From Anthonomus grandis grandis (lineage: Eukaryota > Arthropoda > Insecta > Coleoptera > Curculionidae), in NCBI RefSeq assembly GCF_022605725.1, contig NC_065564.1, positions 11,758,698-11,822,697 on the forward strand: a DNA stretch of 64,000 nucleotides. Direction: 5' to 3'. Position numbers and translations under genes: made by a program. Shown here piece by piece: positions 1 to 10,806 of this stretch; positions within the stretch are counted from its first letter, which is position 1, and each line of letters starts with the position of its first letter. The notes under the pieces were generated by a model. The model worked only from the letters and a program-made list of their open reading frames with translations, was not told the DNA's origin and ran no database searches.

Positions 1-243
1 TCCTTGTGATATTATTTTTTCTCTAGAAAATGACATTTTTGAAAGAAAAATAAAAAATGTTTTAACGTATGTTTAAAATGATTTCACAGTTAACACGTTA
101 ACTGCCAGTCCCAATTAGAAAAAAAAATTACCGGGTCCTACGGGCCACGTAACTTTTTTATTAAAAACGGTGTCTGTGTGCATCAAAACAAACGCATGTG
201 TAAAAATTTATGTAATTTTTGCTTTTTTTTGTTTAAAAAAGCT

Positions 244-314
244 GTGTCCAAATATGGTACACATGGCACCTGATTGTACAGGTTTTATTTTTTGATGTCG
301 TGTGCCATGTGTAC
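244..314 (+). repeat. piggyBac left subterminal repeats
   Basis: A motif reading GTACACATGGC lies at 257-267 and inverted at 304-314. A longer 24-bp unit beginning GTGTCC (244-267) recurs at the other end of the element. Such subterminal arrays often bind the transposase; that role is inferred. Confidence 0.7.
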
Positions 315-489
315 CTTATCTAGTACAAGGTCAATGTTGATTCGCCTGGAGAGATGGCAGCAGTTGTACGGTTTTCACTAGAAGCGCAAATACCAAGTGC
401 ATTTTATGTTTGTTGCCTTCTTCATTCATTCTTTCTATAAAAATCGGTGTAAAAACATTTTGTTTTGTGGGCTATAATTTGGAGGAGCA

Positions 490-2399
490 ATGGCGGCAAA
501 GAAAAGAATTATTTCTGATACTGAGATGCAACAAGCAGTGGAGGCTGCAGCAGAAGAAATAGAGATTTATAGAGACCTCGACATGAGTGACGAGTTTTCA
601 AATATCTCAGATTCTGATTTAGATCCGACATATATATCCGGCGAGATATCTTCAAGCAGTTCTGAAGAAGACCGCCCTAAAAAGAAAAAGATGAAGTATA
701 TACGTCAGTTAGGTACGTAGGAGGTTTGGCAATTCAATTTTTTATACATAGTTTATTTTCTAAAATGTTATTAGAAAAAGACAGTGTTGTAAAAAGTTTC
801 AATATACTAACTCGCGTTCGAAACTAAGTGGAATACTTATGTATATCAAATTTAACGTCTAAAATTCATATTTTCTCTTCCTAGTAATAATTATCTTCTT
901 ATACACTACCCTCCATTTTTTTAGATACTTCCAAGCCTTCAACATCTGCTCAGTTAGATATAGACATAGATTCTTCAGGCAATGATGAAAGACCGGAGTG
1001 GAGACCAGCTTCAGGAAATTTTTCGATATTCACTCTACCAATGAATATTGGAATTTCACTAGCCTTGCAGACCCAAATGCGCGGTAAGGATGAACTTCAT
1101 TTTTTTGAATTACTTGTATCCGACGATGTTATTAATAAGATCGTTGTCGAAATAAATAGATACGCGGAACAGCAAATTATTCTTGCCATAACGAATGAAA
1201 ATATTGGCCAATATTCTTTCCTAAATGCATGGGTGGATACTAATTGTAACGAAATACGAACGTTTATTGCTATTTTAATTTGGATGGGATTGGATAAAAA
1301 ACCATTACTAAAAGATTATTGGCGCAAACATCCATTATATAAAAACGAAATATCAAAATATTTGCCGCGGAATAGATTTGAGCTGCTTTTACGTATGTTT
1401 CATTTGGCAAATAATGAAGATTGTCCTCCCAATGATCGGCTTCATAAAATTCAATGCCTTGTTGATATGCTCAACAAGAATGCTTCTTTCTGCATTATTC
1501 CAGAAGAGTCTCTTTGCATCGATGAAACCATGATACCTTTCCGAGGTAAAGGAAAACGACACAAGTTCGGCATTAAAGTTAATAAAGTATGTCTAGATGG
1601 AGGATTTACTTACAGCCTGAAAGTATATTGTGGTAAAGAGAAAATAAAATGGACAATCGGTTGCGGAATCATTGCTTGATAGTGGCCGGACCCTTTTTGC
1701 AGACAATTGGTACACCTCTATTCCTCTTGCGGAAAACTTGCAAAATAGATCAACTCATCTAGTTGGAACGATTCGTAAAAACAGAAGAAACCTACCAAAG
1801 TCTGTAGTTGATGCAACATTAAAAAAGGGGAAATTGTTGCAAAACAAAATAAAAATAAAGTTGTTGTTATGAAGTGGCATGACAAGAGGGACGTGCTCTT
1901 CTTATCCACAAAACATACAGATGAACTAAAGAAAGTACACCATAGAGAGGGTCCTAGGTTCAAACCTTCTGCAATAATCGACTATAATAAGGCCAAATCA
2001 TTTGTTGATATGTCAGACCAAATGTCAGCTTATTCAAATTCTCTTAGAAAGTCAATTAAATGGTACAGAAAATTGGCCTTTGAATTTATCACAACGACAA
2101 AAAATTTCAATATCGACTTTCAAAGAAAATCTTGCCATGCAACTTTTGGAAACGGCAGTACCGCCAATCCCAATAAATCCCTCAAAAAGTTTCAGCACAA
2201 AGTTTCCGAAAAGACAGATAACGAGAAAAAGCTAAAAAGGGGCAGGTGCAGATATTGCTACGAAAAAAACTCACAAGAACAGGAGCGTAATTATGCTGTA
2301 AAAAATACCAAAAGAGTTTCCTACGTATGTCTAGGTTGTGACGATAATATTTTTATTTGTATGGACTGTTTTTTCCAAAAACATGTTTTAAAAATATAA
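490..2399 (+). pseudogene. piggyBac transposase, spliced, two frameshifts
   Basis: DDE-type transposase. Exon 1 (490-712) encodes an acidic, Ser/Glu-rich N-terminus ending in a basic KKKKMK stretch. A donor GTACGT at 713 and acceptor TTTTTTAG ending at 924 join exon 1 in frame to exon 2. Exon 2 carries the first catalytic Asp (IDETMIPFRG), the second Asp (ADNWYTSIPL, near 1700) and the DxxD pair (VDMSDQ, near 2010). A Cys-rich zinc-finger tail (CRYCYEK, CLGCD, CMDC) ends at 2399. Two frameshifts, near 1660-1680 and in an A/G run near 1830, break the frame. All key residues persist, so decay looks recent. The start at 490 is the first ATG of the open frame. Confidence 0.9.
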
Positions 2400-2650
2400 A
2401 ATAATTTTTTCATTTTGTATTTATTTTGTTTTTAAAATTAGTTTGTTTATTTTATAATTATAAATAACAATTTTACATGTTAAATGACTGCCCATTGAAA
2501 AAATAAACGTATCATTTAAAAACGTTAATATTTTGTGTCATATTATTTCGAAAAACAAAAATATTCCCGAGCCATTCTCAAACAAACTATTTCCTACGCC
2601 AGACCAATCCATACATACATTTCAATCAACGTTTAATGTGGCCGCCCCAT

Positions 2651-2746
2651 GTACACATGGCTTGGAAGGTAAGAAGTTCTGTGTCCACTGGTGGTACACA
2701 TGGCGCTGAATAAAAATTTACTGTGTTCATATATGGTACGCATGGC
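2651..2746 (+). repeat. piggyBac right subterminal repeats
   Basis: Three copies of the motif seen at the left end: GTACACATGGC at 2651-2661 and 2694-2704, and the variant GTACGCATGGC at 2736-2746. The last two sit in 24-bp direct repeats (2681-2704 and 2723-2746) that match the left unit at 244-267. Confidence 0.7.
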
Positions 2747-2760
2747 AGTTAACGTGTTAA

Positions 2761-4146
2761 ACAATATAAATTTTTGCCATTTAAACATGTATATCATACG
2801 ACAATAAACACGACATAGGCGCACGGCCTAGTTAGTGCGGCATCTGCGACACATCTAAGATTCTAATAGATCTCTGAACTGGACTTTACACTACTGAGTT
2901 ATCCCATCCCAATACATTTTAAGGCCGCGTTTGTCAATGCAGTATTTTTTGAATTATTCTTGGGATCTATATAACCCCGTAGTATTGAAAGGGTTAAGTG
3001 ATCCTTAGCACCTCATTTTTGCCGGGGATTGAGAGCCATTCGTTTTCAGCTCTTTCTAACCCAGTTTTTTTTTAAACTCTACCGCCCCTAATATGTAGTC
3101 AGACGTCATTTGAACCCGATTATCATCTCAAGAACAGACGCTTTCCTAATTTTAGTCTGCTTTGGGCATATCGGGTTTAATTTACATCTTGTTCTTACTA
3201 ATACTTAAACTCAGATCTCTTTTTTCAGAATTTTTTCAATTTTTTATTAGCTTCTTGCTCTTTGTCTCTTTTCACATAACTTAATTTTTAATTTCTTAAA
3301 CTAATATAAATCCTAAATTTGGAAAAAACTGTGCTTAGAAGTATTCATTTAAAAAAAAACGCAATATTATATCTGATTATTTGAACAATAATTAAAAAGC
3401 TTAAAGCCCAAAATAGTGTAGTGGAAAAAATTAAAAGCAATTTAACTTAGGTCACGCGAATAAATATATTAAGTAATGCACTTGCTTTAATGTTCACTTG
3501 CCATTTAATGATATTAAAGGCTGCACGTGGTAATTATTTTCCGCATGTGATCATTTTATGGTCTCTTTATATTGATTACTGAAAAATTAATAACCTCTTA
3601 AATCGTAATAATACGTTTTTTATGGAAAAATATTATGTTAAAAAATTCTCTAATAGGAACTTGGACGATTTTTTAACTTACTGACTTTCTTTATTTTTTC
3701 TACAGAATTCTATACGCCTAATGTGACACTTAATTTACTAACTTCATTAGCCTACTAAATAAATTATAAATCGAGAAAATAGTACGAAAATCAAGTATGT
3801 AACTTAATAATGAACAGGGCTTTCTTCATTGTCATAAGTCACGGTTGGCCTTATTTGCTGGGTTTTGACGAGCTGTCAATCAGACAAAATAACTACCAAT
3901 TTATTTTATACAGTTAGGCATACATTTAAAATGCTATTAAAATCACTCGAAAATTAAAGTCGCTTCGCTCCTATACTTTTGGTCCATGGGGACGAGTTTG
4001 GAACGTTTAGGCCTTGTTTGTGAAAAGCCATAAAGGAATTCTTCAAGAAAACTTAAATTATCAGCTTCAAAGAACCATAATGTATTTATATATTCGTGTT
4101 GTATGTCAATATAATGTGCTATATGTAAAAAATATCTGTCAACATT
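2761..4146. other. AT-rich stretch, no gene recognised
   Basis: No long open frame, RNA gene or recognisable element end is visible. It may be old unidentified repeat sequence. Confidence 0.4.
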
Positions 4147-4386
4147 TATTAATTTTAGCCTACATAAACTCCAAATACCAAATTTCAACCCAATCGGATC
4201 AATAGCAAAAGAGTTATGAAAGTCACGTGACCTTAAAACTTAATGTTATAAAAATTTATAAAAAAACATTAATTGTTTACTAAATAATCCCCAAATACCA
4301 AATTTTAATCCAATCGGACCAATAGCAAAAAAGATTATGATGATCACATGACTCTAAAATCCATAATTTTTAAGTTTGTGTGATGT
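4147..4386. repeat. Diverged 120-bp tandem duplication
   Basis: Two copies of a unit with a period of exactly 120 bp. CCAAATACCAAATTT starts at 4171 and again at 4291, and both copies continue with a CAATCGGAYCAATAGCAAAA block and a GAT/AGTCACRTGAC block. The copies differ by scattered substitutions and small indels. No coding role is evident. The part after 4386, to 4700, is AT-rich with no feature. Confidence 0.7.
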
Positions 4387-4714
4387 TATCCATAAAATGC
4401 CAGCCATAAAGTTAGCGCTCCGCGTGACCGGCCAACTATTTGCGTCAGGCCGGATATTTTTAAAAATCTAAGGAAATGAACATCATCTGTAGAAAATTAC
4501 GTAATAGTACTAAGTAATAGTACTACTAGTTTTTATCTTTTTTATGCATTAAAAAATAAATTTAATCTTACAAAACAAGCGTACATGAGGACAAATAATA
4601 TTTTTTTAAGTTTAATATTAGTTATTTCATTTTAATAATTTCTGATATTTTATGGTGGATGAGTTCTTATATTATAATATTATATTATTTTTTCTTTCGA
4701 TACTTTTAAATATA

Positions 4715-6350
4715 CAGGGTGTCCGGAAAAATGAGGCCAATCCGCCGGCCACATATAGGGTGGACCAAAATAATGCGACTTTCGTTATGCCATTTTATAA
4801 TTGGGCGCTTGGTATTCAATATACAGGGCGTCAAAATGAGAAATATAAAATCGTTTTTTTAAAGTAAGTCGAGTGTTTCATAAGATATTAAATTAAAATT
4901 TCGTGTGAGGGGGTTTTTTGGAACGAGAAATTAAAATCCGTTCAAGCATTCATTATACCTTGCAGAGGGCGCCACCTGCTGTATATTGCATGTGTTAAAA
5001 GTACTAAAACTTTTATGTATCCCTGTATAATAAAGTTCTAGTAAAAAATTCTAATTATCCAGCCTGAGAATCCGTTTGTTAGATATCTTAATTTTAAAAT
5101 CTAGATACTGCTTTCTAAACAAATTGGCTAACCTCGGGCACCAGCAACTTTTTACGTACTGTCAAAGTGACAAATTTAAACGCTTCTGACTTTCTAAACA
5201 AGCTTCTCAATTACTCCTGAAATAAATCTACATTTTTTAATTATATATTTGTATTTGGTGTGTTTTCTTACAACTTTTAAAACCATAATGGCTCATAGAC
5301 CAAGAAATGTACCCTTTTCCGAAAACACGGATATGGTTTTGATATTTGGTAAGTTTTAAATATTATTGTAAATAGTAAATACCTGTCAATTCTCAACTAG
5401 AAAAATGTGACTCCAATGCTAGTTAGCCGCTAGACGCTATGCCCAGACATTCCCAAACCGATTTCTTCCCAAAGAAAATATTTTTTAAATTTGATTAACC
5501 GCGTAAAGGAGACTGGAAGTTTCAGCGAAAGACGAAAGGGCAATTGCGGCCGACCTCGGTTCAACCATGGCAAGAGGAAGAAACTTTAAGAATTGTCGAA
5601 GAATCACCAAACATTAGTACTAGAGTTTTGGCTGAAGGGGTGAGAAATATTGGGAAAACTGAGATACATAATATTTTACGGAGTCAACAACTTTACCCAT
5701 TTCATCTTCAAAAAGTACAGAGTCTTTTACCTGACGATCCCGAGGCAAGACTTGCTTTTTGTAGATGGTGATATGTGAAATGAATACTAATAGAAATATA
5801 GATTTTATAAGGGCGATTCTGTTTACTAACGAAGCCACGTTCACCAGAAACGGCATGACAAATATCCATAACGCACACATATGGGCTAAAGAGAATCCTA
5901 GGGCCATAGTTGAGACACATCATCAAGTAAATTTTAAAGTCAATGTGTGGGCAGGTTTGTGGATAACTTTCTTTTAAGACCTGACATCTTACCAGGTAAT
6001 TTGACTGGTGATTCATTTCTATTGTTTCCACAGGAAATACTGCCCGATTTACTTGATGATTTGCCTCTAAATGTAAGACAAACTATTTGGTTTCAACTCG
6101 ACGGTGCTCCGGCTCATTTTGCTATAAATGTTAGGAACTATTTACATCAAGTATTTCCTAATCGCTGGATTGGTCGGGGTCGAGATGCTCCTGTTCCGTG
6201 GCCACCCCGTTCGTCCGACCTTACACCTTTGGATTTTTCAGTCTGGGGATGTATGAAAGACTTTGTGTATATGGTTCCGATTTTAAACGGGGATCAATTA
6301 AGGGAAAGAATCATTGCAGCTGGAGAGCATTTCAGGTTAAAGCTAAATAT
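4715..6350 (+). mobile_element. Decayed mariner, 3' end lost
   Basis: The left terminal repeat CAGGGTGTCCGG starts at 4715 after a TA (4713-4714), as for Tc1/mariner elements. The transposase runs on the plus strand and is related to the two DD41D elements at 10807 and 16084. No matching right end was found. The coding region stops abruptly near 6350, where Penelope-derived sequence begins. A second CAGGGCGTC motif at 4824 may be an internal repeat. Confidence 0.75.
5288..6350 (+). pseudogene. Mariner-type transposase pseudogene
   Basis: The ATG at 5288 opens a short exon. A 52-bp intron (5349-5400, GTAAGT to CTCAACTAG) restores the frame into a Cys-Asp-rich N-terminal segment. Several frameshifts follow, near 5430, 5770 and 5960. 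The first catalytic position reads FTNEATF, with Asn where Asp is expected. The second Asp (FQLDGAPAH) and third (SSDLTPLDF) are present, with 43 residues between the second Asp and the Asp of TPLD. The C-terminus is missing beyond about 6345. The frameshifts and the Asp-to-Asn change mean it cannot be active. Confidence 0.8.
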
Positions 6351-6381
6351 TTTTCAAAGCCTTAGATTTTCTTTAATAAAG

Positions 6382-6665
6382 AGTAAACTCAGTCCAAGTC
6401 TCATAATCAAGCGTCTATTTAAAGGTTACGCATTTCGCCGCATTAGGGCATCATCAGACCTAAGTAAAATTAACAAAATTAAATAATACGGAGCAGAACG
6501 CTAATTAACAGAAAAGACATACCTATCTAAATACAAAAAACTGCACACTGACTCACACTAACATAAAAATAAAATAAAATAAGTTTATACCATCGTGTAT
6601 CGTTATTGACTAAAATACTAAAATATGAATTTTAAAACGCCAAATATCACATCCAGTAAATTTTT
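6382..6665 (-). repeat. Penelope pseudo-LTR, inverted left copy
   Basis: Reverse complement of 8353-8625 with minor differences. The match runs from GAGTAAACTC at 6381 to the GTAAATTT block near 6660. It includes a hammerhead-like motif on the minus strand. The T-rich tract after it (6661-6689) forms the junction with the RT coding region. Confidence 0.85.
6416..6470 (-). ncRNA. Hammerhead motif in inverted pseudo-LTR
   Basis: The same motif on the minus strand. CTGATGA is encoded at 6451-6457 and GAAA at 6433-6436. Stem II here can form GCC/GGC. The residue after GAAA is U rather than C, giving a U-G wobble in stem III. Confidence 0.55.
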
Positions 6666-6689
6666 TTTTCTTTTTTTTTTTTTTATAAC

Positions 6690-8160
6690 TTTTAGAACTC
6701 CTCTCCTTTACGGGCTACCTAAAGTTCATAAAGAAGGACAGCTAATTAGACCAGTGGTATATTTTGTGGATTCTCCTTGCTATAAACTTTCTTCATGGTT
6801 GAATGGGGTTTTGAGAGAGGTAACAGCCTTTCGAAGTTGTTTTTCCACTAAGAATTCCGTCGAATTTACTAATTTTTTAAAAGGCATATATATACCAGAC
6901 AATGCAATGTTAATTTCCTTAGATGTGAAAAATCTTTTTCCCAGTATACCACCCACTGACTGCATTGAACTAATGGAATCTTTACTGGCAAGTTCTAATC
7001 TACCCAGGCTGATTTCTTCAGACTTAATTTGCCTACTAAAAACTGTTTTAGATCAAAACTTTTTTAAATTCAATGGCAAAATGTATACACAGAAGGCTGG
7101 CTTAGCCATGGGATCATGCCTTTTCCCTTTTTTAAGTGAAGTTTTTATGAACAACTTGGAGTGCAAAATTATGAACAGTTCTTTCGCCGATCATATAATA
7201 GCATATAAACGATATGTGGACGATATTTGTATTGTTTGGGGAGGCAATGACGATCAATTGTCCACCTTCTTAAATTTTACAAACAGTCTATATAGTAGAA
7301 TTTCATTTACCTTAGAAAAGGAGCACAACAAAAGTTTGCCTTTCTTAGACCTCTTGTTAACCAGGAATAATAATAAAATCGAATTCGATATATACAGGAA
7401 ACCATCCACAACTGACAACATCATACAATTCACTTCTAACTCACCACATACCCACAAGTTTGCTTCATTTAACTCTTTATTATATAGGATGTTCACCCTT
7501 CCTCTATCCAAGGAATCTTTTTATAAAGAATTTAACATAATAAAGCAGCTTGCAGTTAATAACGATTTTCCACTTTCTACCATAAAGAAACTTTTTTTCG
7601 TATACATCAATCAATATAAATTCTCCTACCACATCTTACACTCCAATTCTTTAAATCTTAACAAATTCAGATCTTTAACATTTTTTTGTTTAATATCTCT
7701 CTAACTTGCAAAACTCTTTAAAAATAATCTTAATCTTTCAATAGCTTTTAAATCTGCAACCACTTTGAAAAAGTACTTGATAAACACAAAGGATAAAATG
7801 AAGCAAACTTTAAAATCTGGGGTGTATTCTTTGAATTGTGGTGAGTGTTCCACTGTGTATGTTGGTCAGTCTGGTAGAAGAATTTCCACTAGGGTGAAAG
7901 AACATATAAGTCTTTTCAACAATTGTAAGGACACCGATATTAAAGAAACAAAGTCAGCCTTTGCAAATCACCTTTTATCGGCTGGTCATAACTTTTCGGT
8001 GTCGGATGATGTACCTATATTACATGAGTGTGGAAAGGGTAAAAAACTAGATCTCCTCGAAAAGCTGGAGATTACAAGAGCTAAGAGAAGCCCAATATTA
8101 AATTGTGTCAATGATATCTTCAATTTCGAACCTAATCTCATTTTCAATAATCTCCAATAA
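6690..8160 (+). pseudogene. Penelope RT plus GIY-YIG endonuclease
   Basis: The open frame begins within the RT at LLYGLPKVHK; upstream RT sequence is absent. RT motifs follow in order: SLDVKNLFPSIP (motif A), AGLAMGS (motif B), RYVDDI (catalytic Asp pair), then LPFLDLLL. One TAA at 7702-7704 interrupts an otherwise continuous frame. The C-terminal endonuclease shows GVY and YVG spaced as in GIY-YIG, then RVKEH, LEKLEI and PILN, which supply the expected Arg/Glu/Asn. The apparent ATG at 6625 lies in the inverted terminal block and is not the native start. Confidence 0.88.
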
Positions 8161-8352
8161 AAAATTTTAATCTTGTCTCATATAACGTAATTACTCGCAT
8201 GCTACATTATTACCCCGGTTTGGCGACAAGGTATATGCTTCGGAATTTAGATCCAATGGTCTCTGGTTTGATCTCTATGTTTTTTGAAAAACCTTTTTGT
8301 ATTTTTTTCCTTTCATAATTGTATTTGTTTTCATTATTTATAAAATAATATG

Positions 8353-8625
8353 TAAAAAATTTACTGGATGTGATATTTGGCGTTTTAAAATTCATATTTT
8401 AGTCAATAACGATACACGATGGTATAAACTTATTTTATTTTATTTTTATGTTAGTGTGAGTCAGTGTGCAGTTTTTTGTATTTAGATAGGTATGTCTTAA
8501 TTAGCGTTCTGCTCCGTATTATTTAATTTTGTTAATTTTACTTAGGTCTGATGATGCCCTAATGCAGCGAAACGCGTAACCTTTAAATAGACGCTTGATT
8601 ATGAGACTTGGACTTTGAGTTTACT
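8353..8625 (+). repeat. Penelope pseudo-LTR, right copy
   Basis: Terminal block downstream of the endonuclease, in the sense orientation. It includes a hammerhead-like motif and ends near TTTACTTTCTC. Its reverse complement is at 6382-6665. Confidence 0.85.
8535..8588 (+). ncRNA. Hammerhead ribozyme motif, type I, minimal
   Basis: The core CTGATGA (8548-8554) and CGAAAC (8568-8573) are present. They are followed by a two-pair stem III around GC and a predicted cleavage site after GTA (8578). Stem I can form from AGGT (8544-8547) with ACCT (8579-8582), plus ATTT (8535-8538) with AAAT (8585-8588) across an internal loop. Stem II is weak in this copy. Minimal type I hammerheads are known from Penelope terminal repeats; activity here is inferred. 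Confidence 0.65.
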
Positions 8626-10042
8626 TTCTCCTCCCCTTTGTTCATATACTTAAGTCTCTTTGAGAATAATGGATGATTATTTTGAATTACTTCTATTGTT
8701 TGGCAAGAAAAAAGGACTTTTTTGTAAGACGCCAAAACTTTGCCGAATTTTCCTGGCCGCAATACACAATTTCCCCATTTGATATGAGCATAATCGGAAA
8801 ATTTAATGCTTTATATATTATTCACTAGCAATTCCAGATCATTTCCACCCATTTTAAGCCTCTAATCTTCAAAATGGAAAAGTAAACAAAGAAATTTCCG
8901 CCATTAATTATCAACCACGCGGGAACCGTCATCGAGCCATAAGCTTGTTGACACGCGTATACTCCCTATACTTTTACATTGTCAGCTGGACCACTTACTT
9001 ATTGTACCCTGGTAGCTCCGCACTGGGGGGGTAGAGGATTCCACTGACCGATTTTTGGGGTTTTTCATAGAAAATGGCATTTTAATGGAAAACGGTAATA
9101 TTTAAAGAACACGGCTTTTAGTGGAATTTAGCCAGATAAATTCCGCGTGTCTGAGGGCAAATATGGTTTTCGTATGTGGGAGTATTAAGCGTCAAAGTCA
9201 AAAAAAGCTGTAGAGCGAAAACTACTCTACGTAGGTGATTGTAGAATGTAACAGAAAATAGGTTTTAAAAAGCATTAAAAAAATTGAAAATATGAAATCT
9301 CCAAGTGAAACCCCTACGAAGTTATTAAATAAAATATGATTTTATATTTTCAATTTTTCGGACCTTCATGGGGAAACTTTATAATTGCTCGCCCTGCATG
9401 GTTCACAAAAATTTCGGTTTTATGGCGTTTGAAAGACAAAAGATGAAGCTATTTTATCATAAAAACTTTTTTTCTGAAATAAGTACCGTTTGGCGGAAAA
9501 GTTCAAAAAACTGAAAATGCCATAACTCGTAAAAAAATTAAAAAAAAAAGCTCCAAATATGTCATTTCTCCTATAAAATTAAGTCTTTTCACTGAAAAAC
9601 TTTTTTTATAAAAATTTTCTTTTAGCCTCTGGACTACTTTGATTTTTTTTTACTCTATTTTGATCGCTTATAAAGGGAAATTTTTAAATGAGCATCAAAT
9701 ATTATGGATGTACAACAAAATGCATTATATTTTTAATCTGCCAACAAAAGCAGGCACAAAAAAATACACAAAGCCTACAAAAAATCTAAATGAGCTTCTA
9801 ATTTTCAAAACCAGTTTACCAAAATACCAACTAAACTTCAAAAACTCTAAATGAGCATCTATATTTCAAATTCATTTCAACTAAAATATTATATAATCAT
9901 CAATTTTTTTTCTTAAAAGTTTTTATTTTGGATTCGGCAACAGCTTTCGTTAATGAATTACACAAAAATCCGGCAACGTGCGTTTATACTGGAGCGACAA
10001 TTAGCTGCGTTTGGGATTCCCATATACGTTTATTGGTTATGG
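8626..10042. other. No gene recognised
   Basis: AT-rich sequence with a short GC-richer patch near 8920-9020. No coding potential of note and no recognised element ends, apart from the flank of the next element. Confidence 0.4.
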
Positions 10043-10806
10043 CGTTGATTGAGAATATGGGAAGATGCGCAACCTTACGGGCAAAATCGTGCCACTAAAA
10101 GCGGCTGGCGGATAGATGGCGCAAGAAGAAGCGCGCTCCGGTCTCGTTTAAAAATCTCGTGTACATTTAGTCCAGGCGAATTGAACCAATTTTAAGCAAA
10201 AAAGGAAAAAATTGTTATCCGGAAACTAACGACGGGAAAAGGTTTGGGGGGGGTATCAGGAACGATAAAAAAAATTCATGCAGGAGCAGGTTAAGGGAAG
10301 TAAAGTTTTGGGGGGTGAAAAGGGGTGAAAAATTGTACCTTTTCGATTTGCGGCGAAAGTTGACGTCAAAGAAAAAAATGTATAATGGAAAAGTTGTAGA
10401 TAATAAAAAAATCTACAACTTTTATAGAGGCCACTTTGTGACATAACCTCAAAATTTCCAAGAAAATCGCGAAATATTGCTGTTTTTTAATTTTTTTGTT
10501 TTTTTATTTTTCATTTTCGGACAAACACACTGATTTTGATCAAACTTGGCAAAAAGATACTTTCATGTGTCCTTAAAAACCACAAATTTTTTCAGACCGA
10601 AATATTGAAAATTTTCCGAGATATTAAGTTTTTAAATAAAAATGACGTTTCTTTGAATTAAAATTTGTCCTTCAAAAAATCGTCGTAGGAGGTTCATCCA
10701 GGTCTCATTTTGTTTGTTTTTTTATGTACTTTCAGATAAAATAAAAAAAATATAGACTTGCCATTTAAAAAAAGTTAATTTTCATATCAACACATATATA
10801 TATATA

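Larger units (their letters stand above)
90..2760 (+). mobile_element. piggyBac-like DNA transposon
   Basis: A cut-and-paste DNA transposon. Both ends show TTAA, the target site typical of piggyBac, followed by a matching inverted terminal repeat: TTAACACGTTAACTGCCA at 90-107 and its reverse complement at 2743-2760. The body encodes a decayed piggyBac transposase in the same orientation. Extra copies of a subterminal motif lie just inside both ends. The element is complete at its ends but the transposase is broken, so it is probably immobile unless helped in trans. Confidence 0.92.
6382..8625 (+). mobile_element. Penelope-like element with inverted pseudo-LTRs
   Basis: A retroelement with reverse transcriptase followed by a GIY-YIG endonuclease, the Penelope signature, between two inverted copies of a ~275-bp terminal block (6382-6665 and 8353-8625). 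Penelope elements often carry partial or inverted terminal copies, so this arrangement fits the family. The 5' part of the RT is missing: the inverted block runs straight into the RT core at about 6690. It abuts the truncated mariner upstream, so it or its precursor truncated that element. Confidence 0.85.

Noticed and set aside
6625..6690. ATG at 6625 as the start of the Penelope protein.
   Set aside because: The first 15 residues come from the inverted terminal repeat and are repeated at 8395 on the other strand; the T-run joins them to RT by chance.
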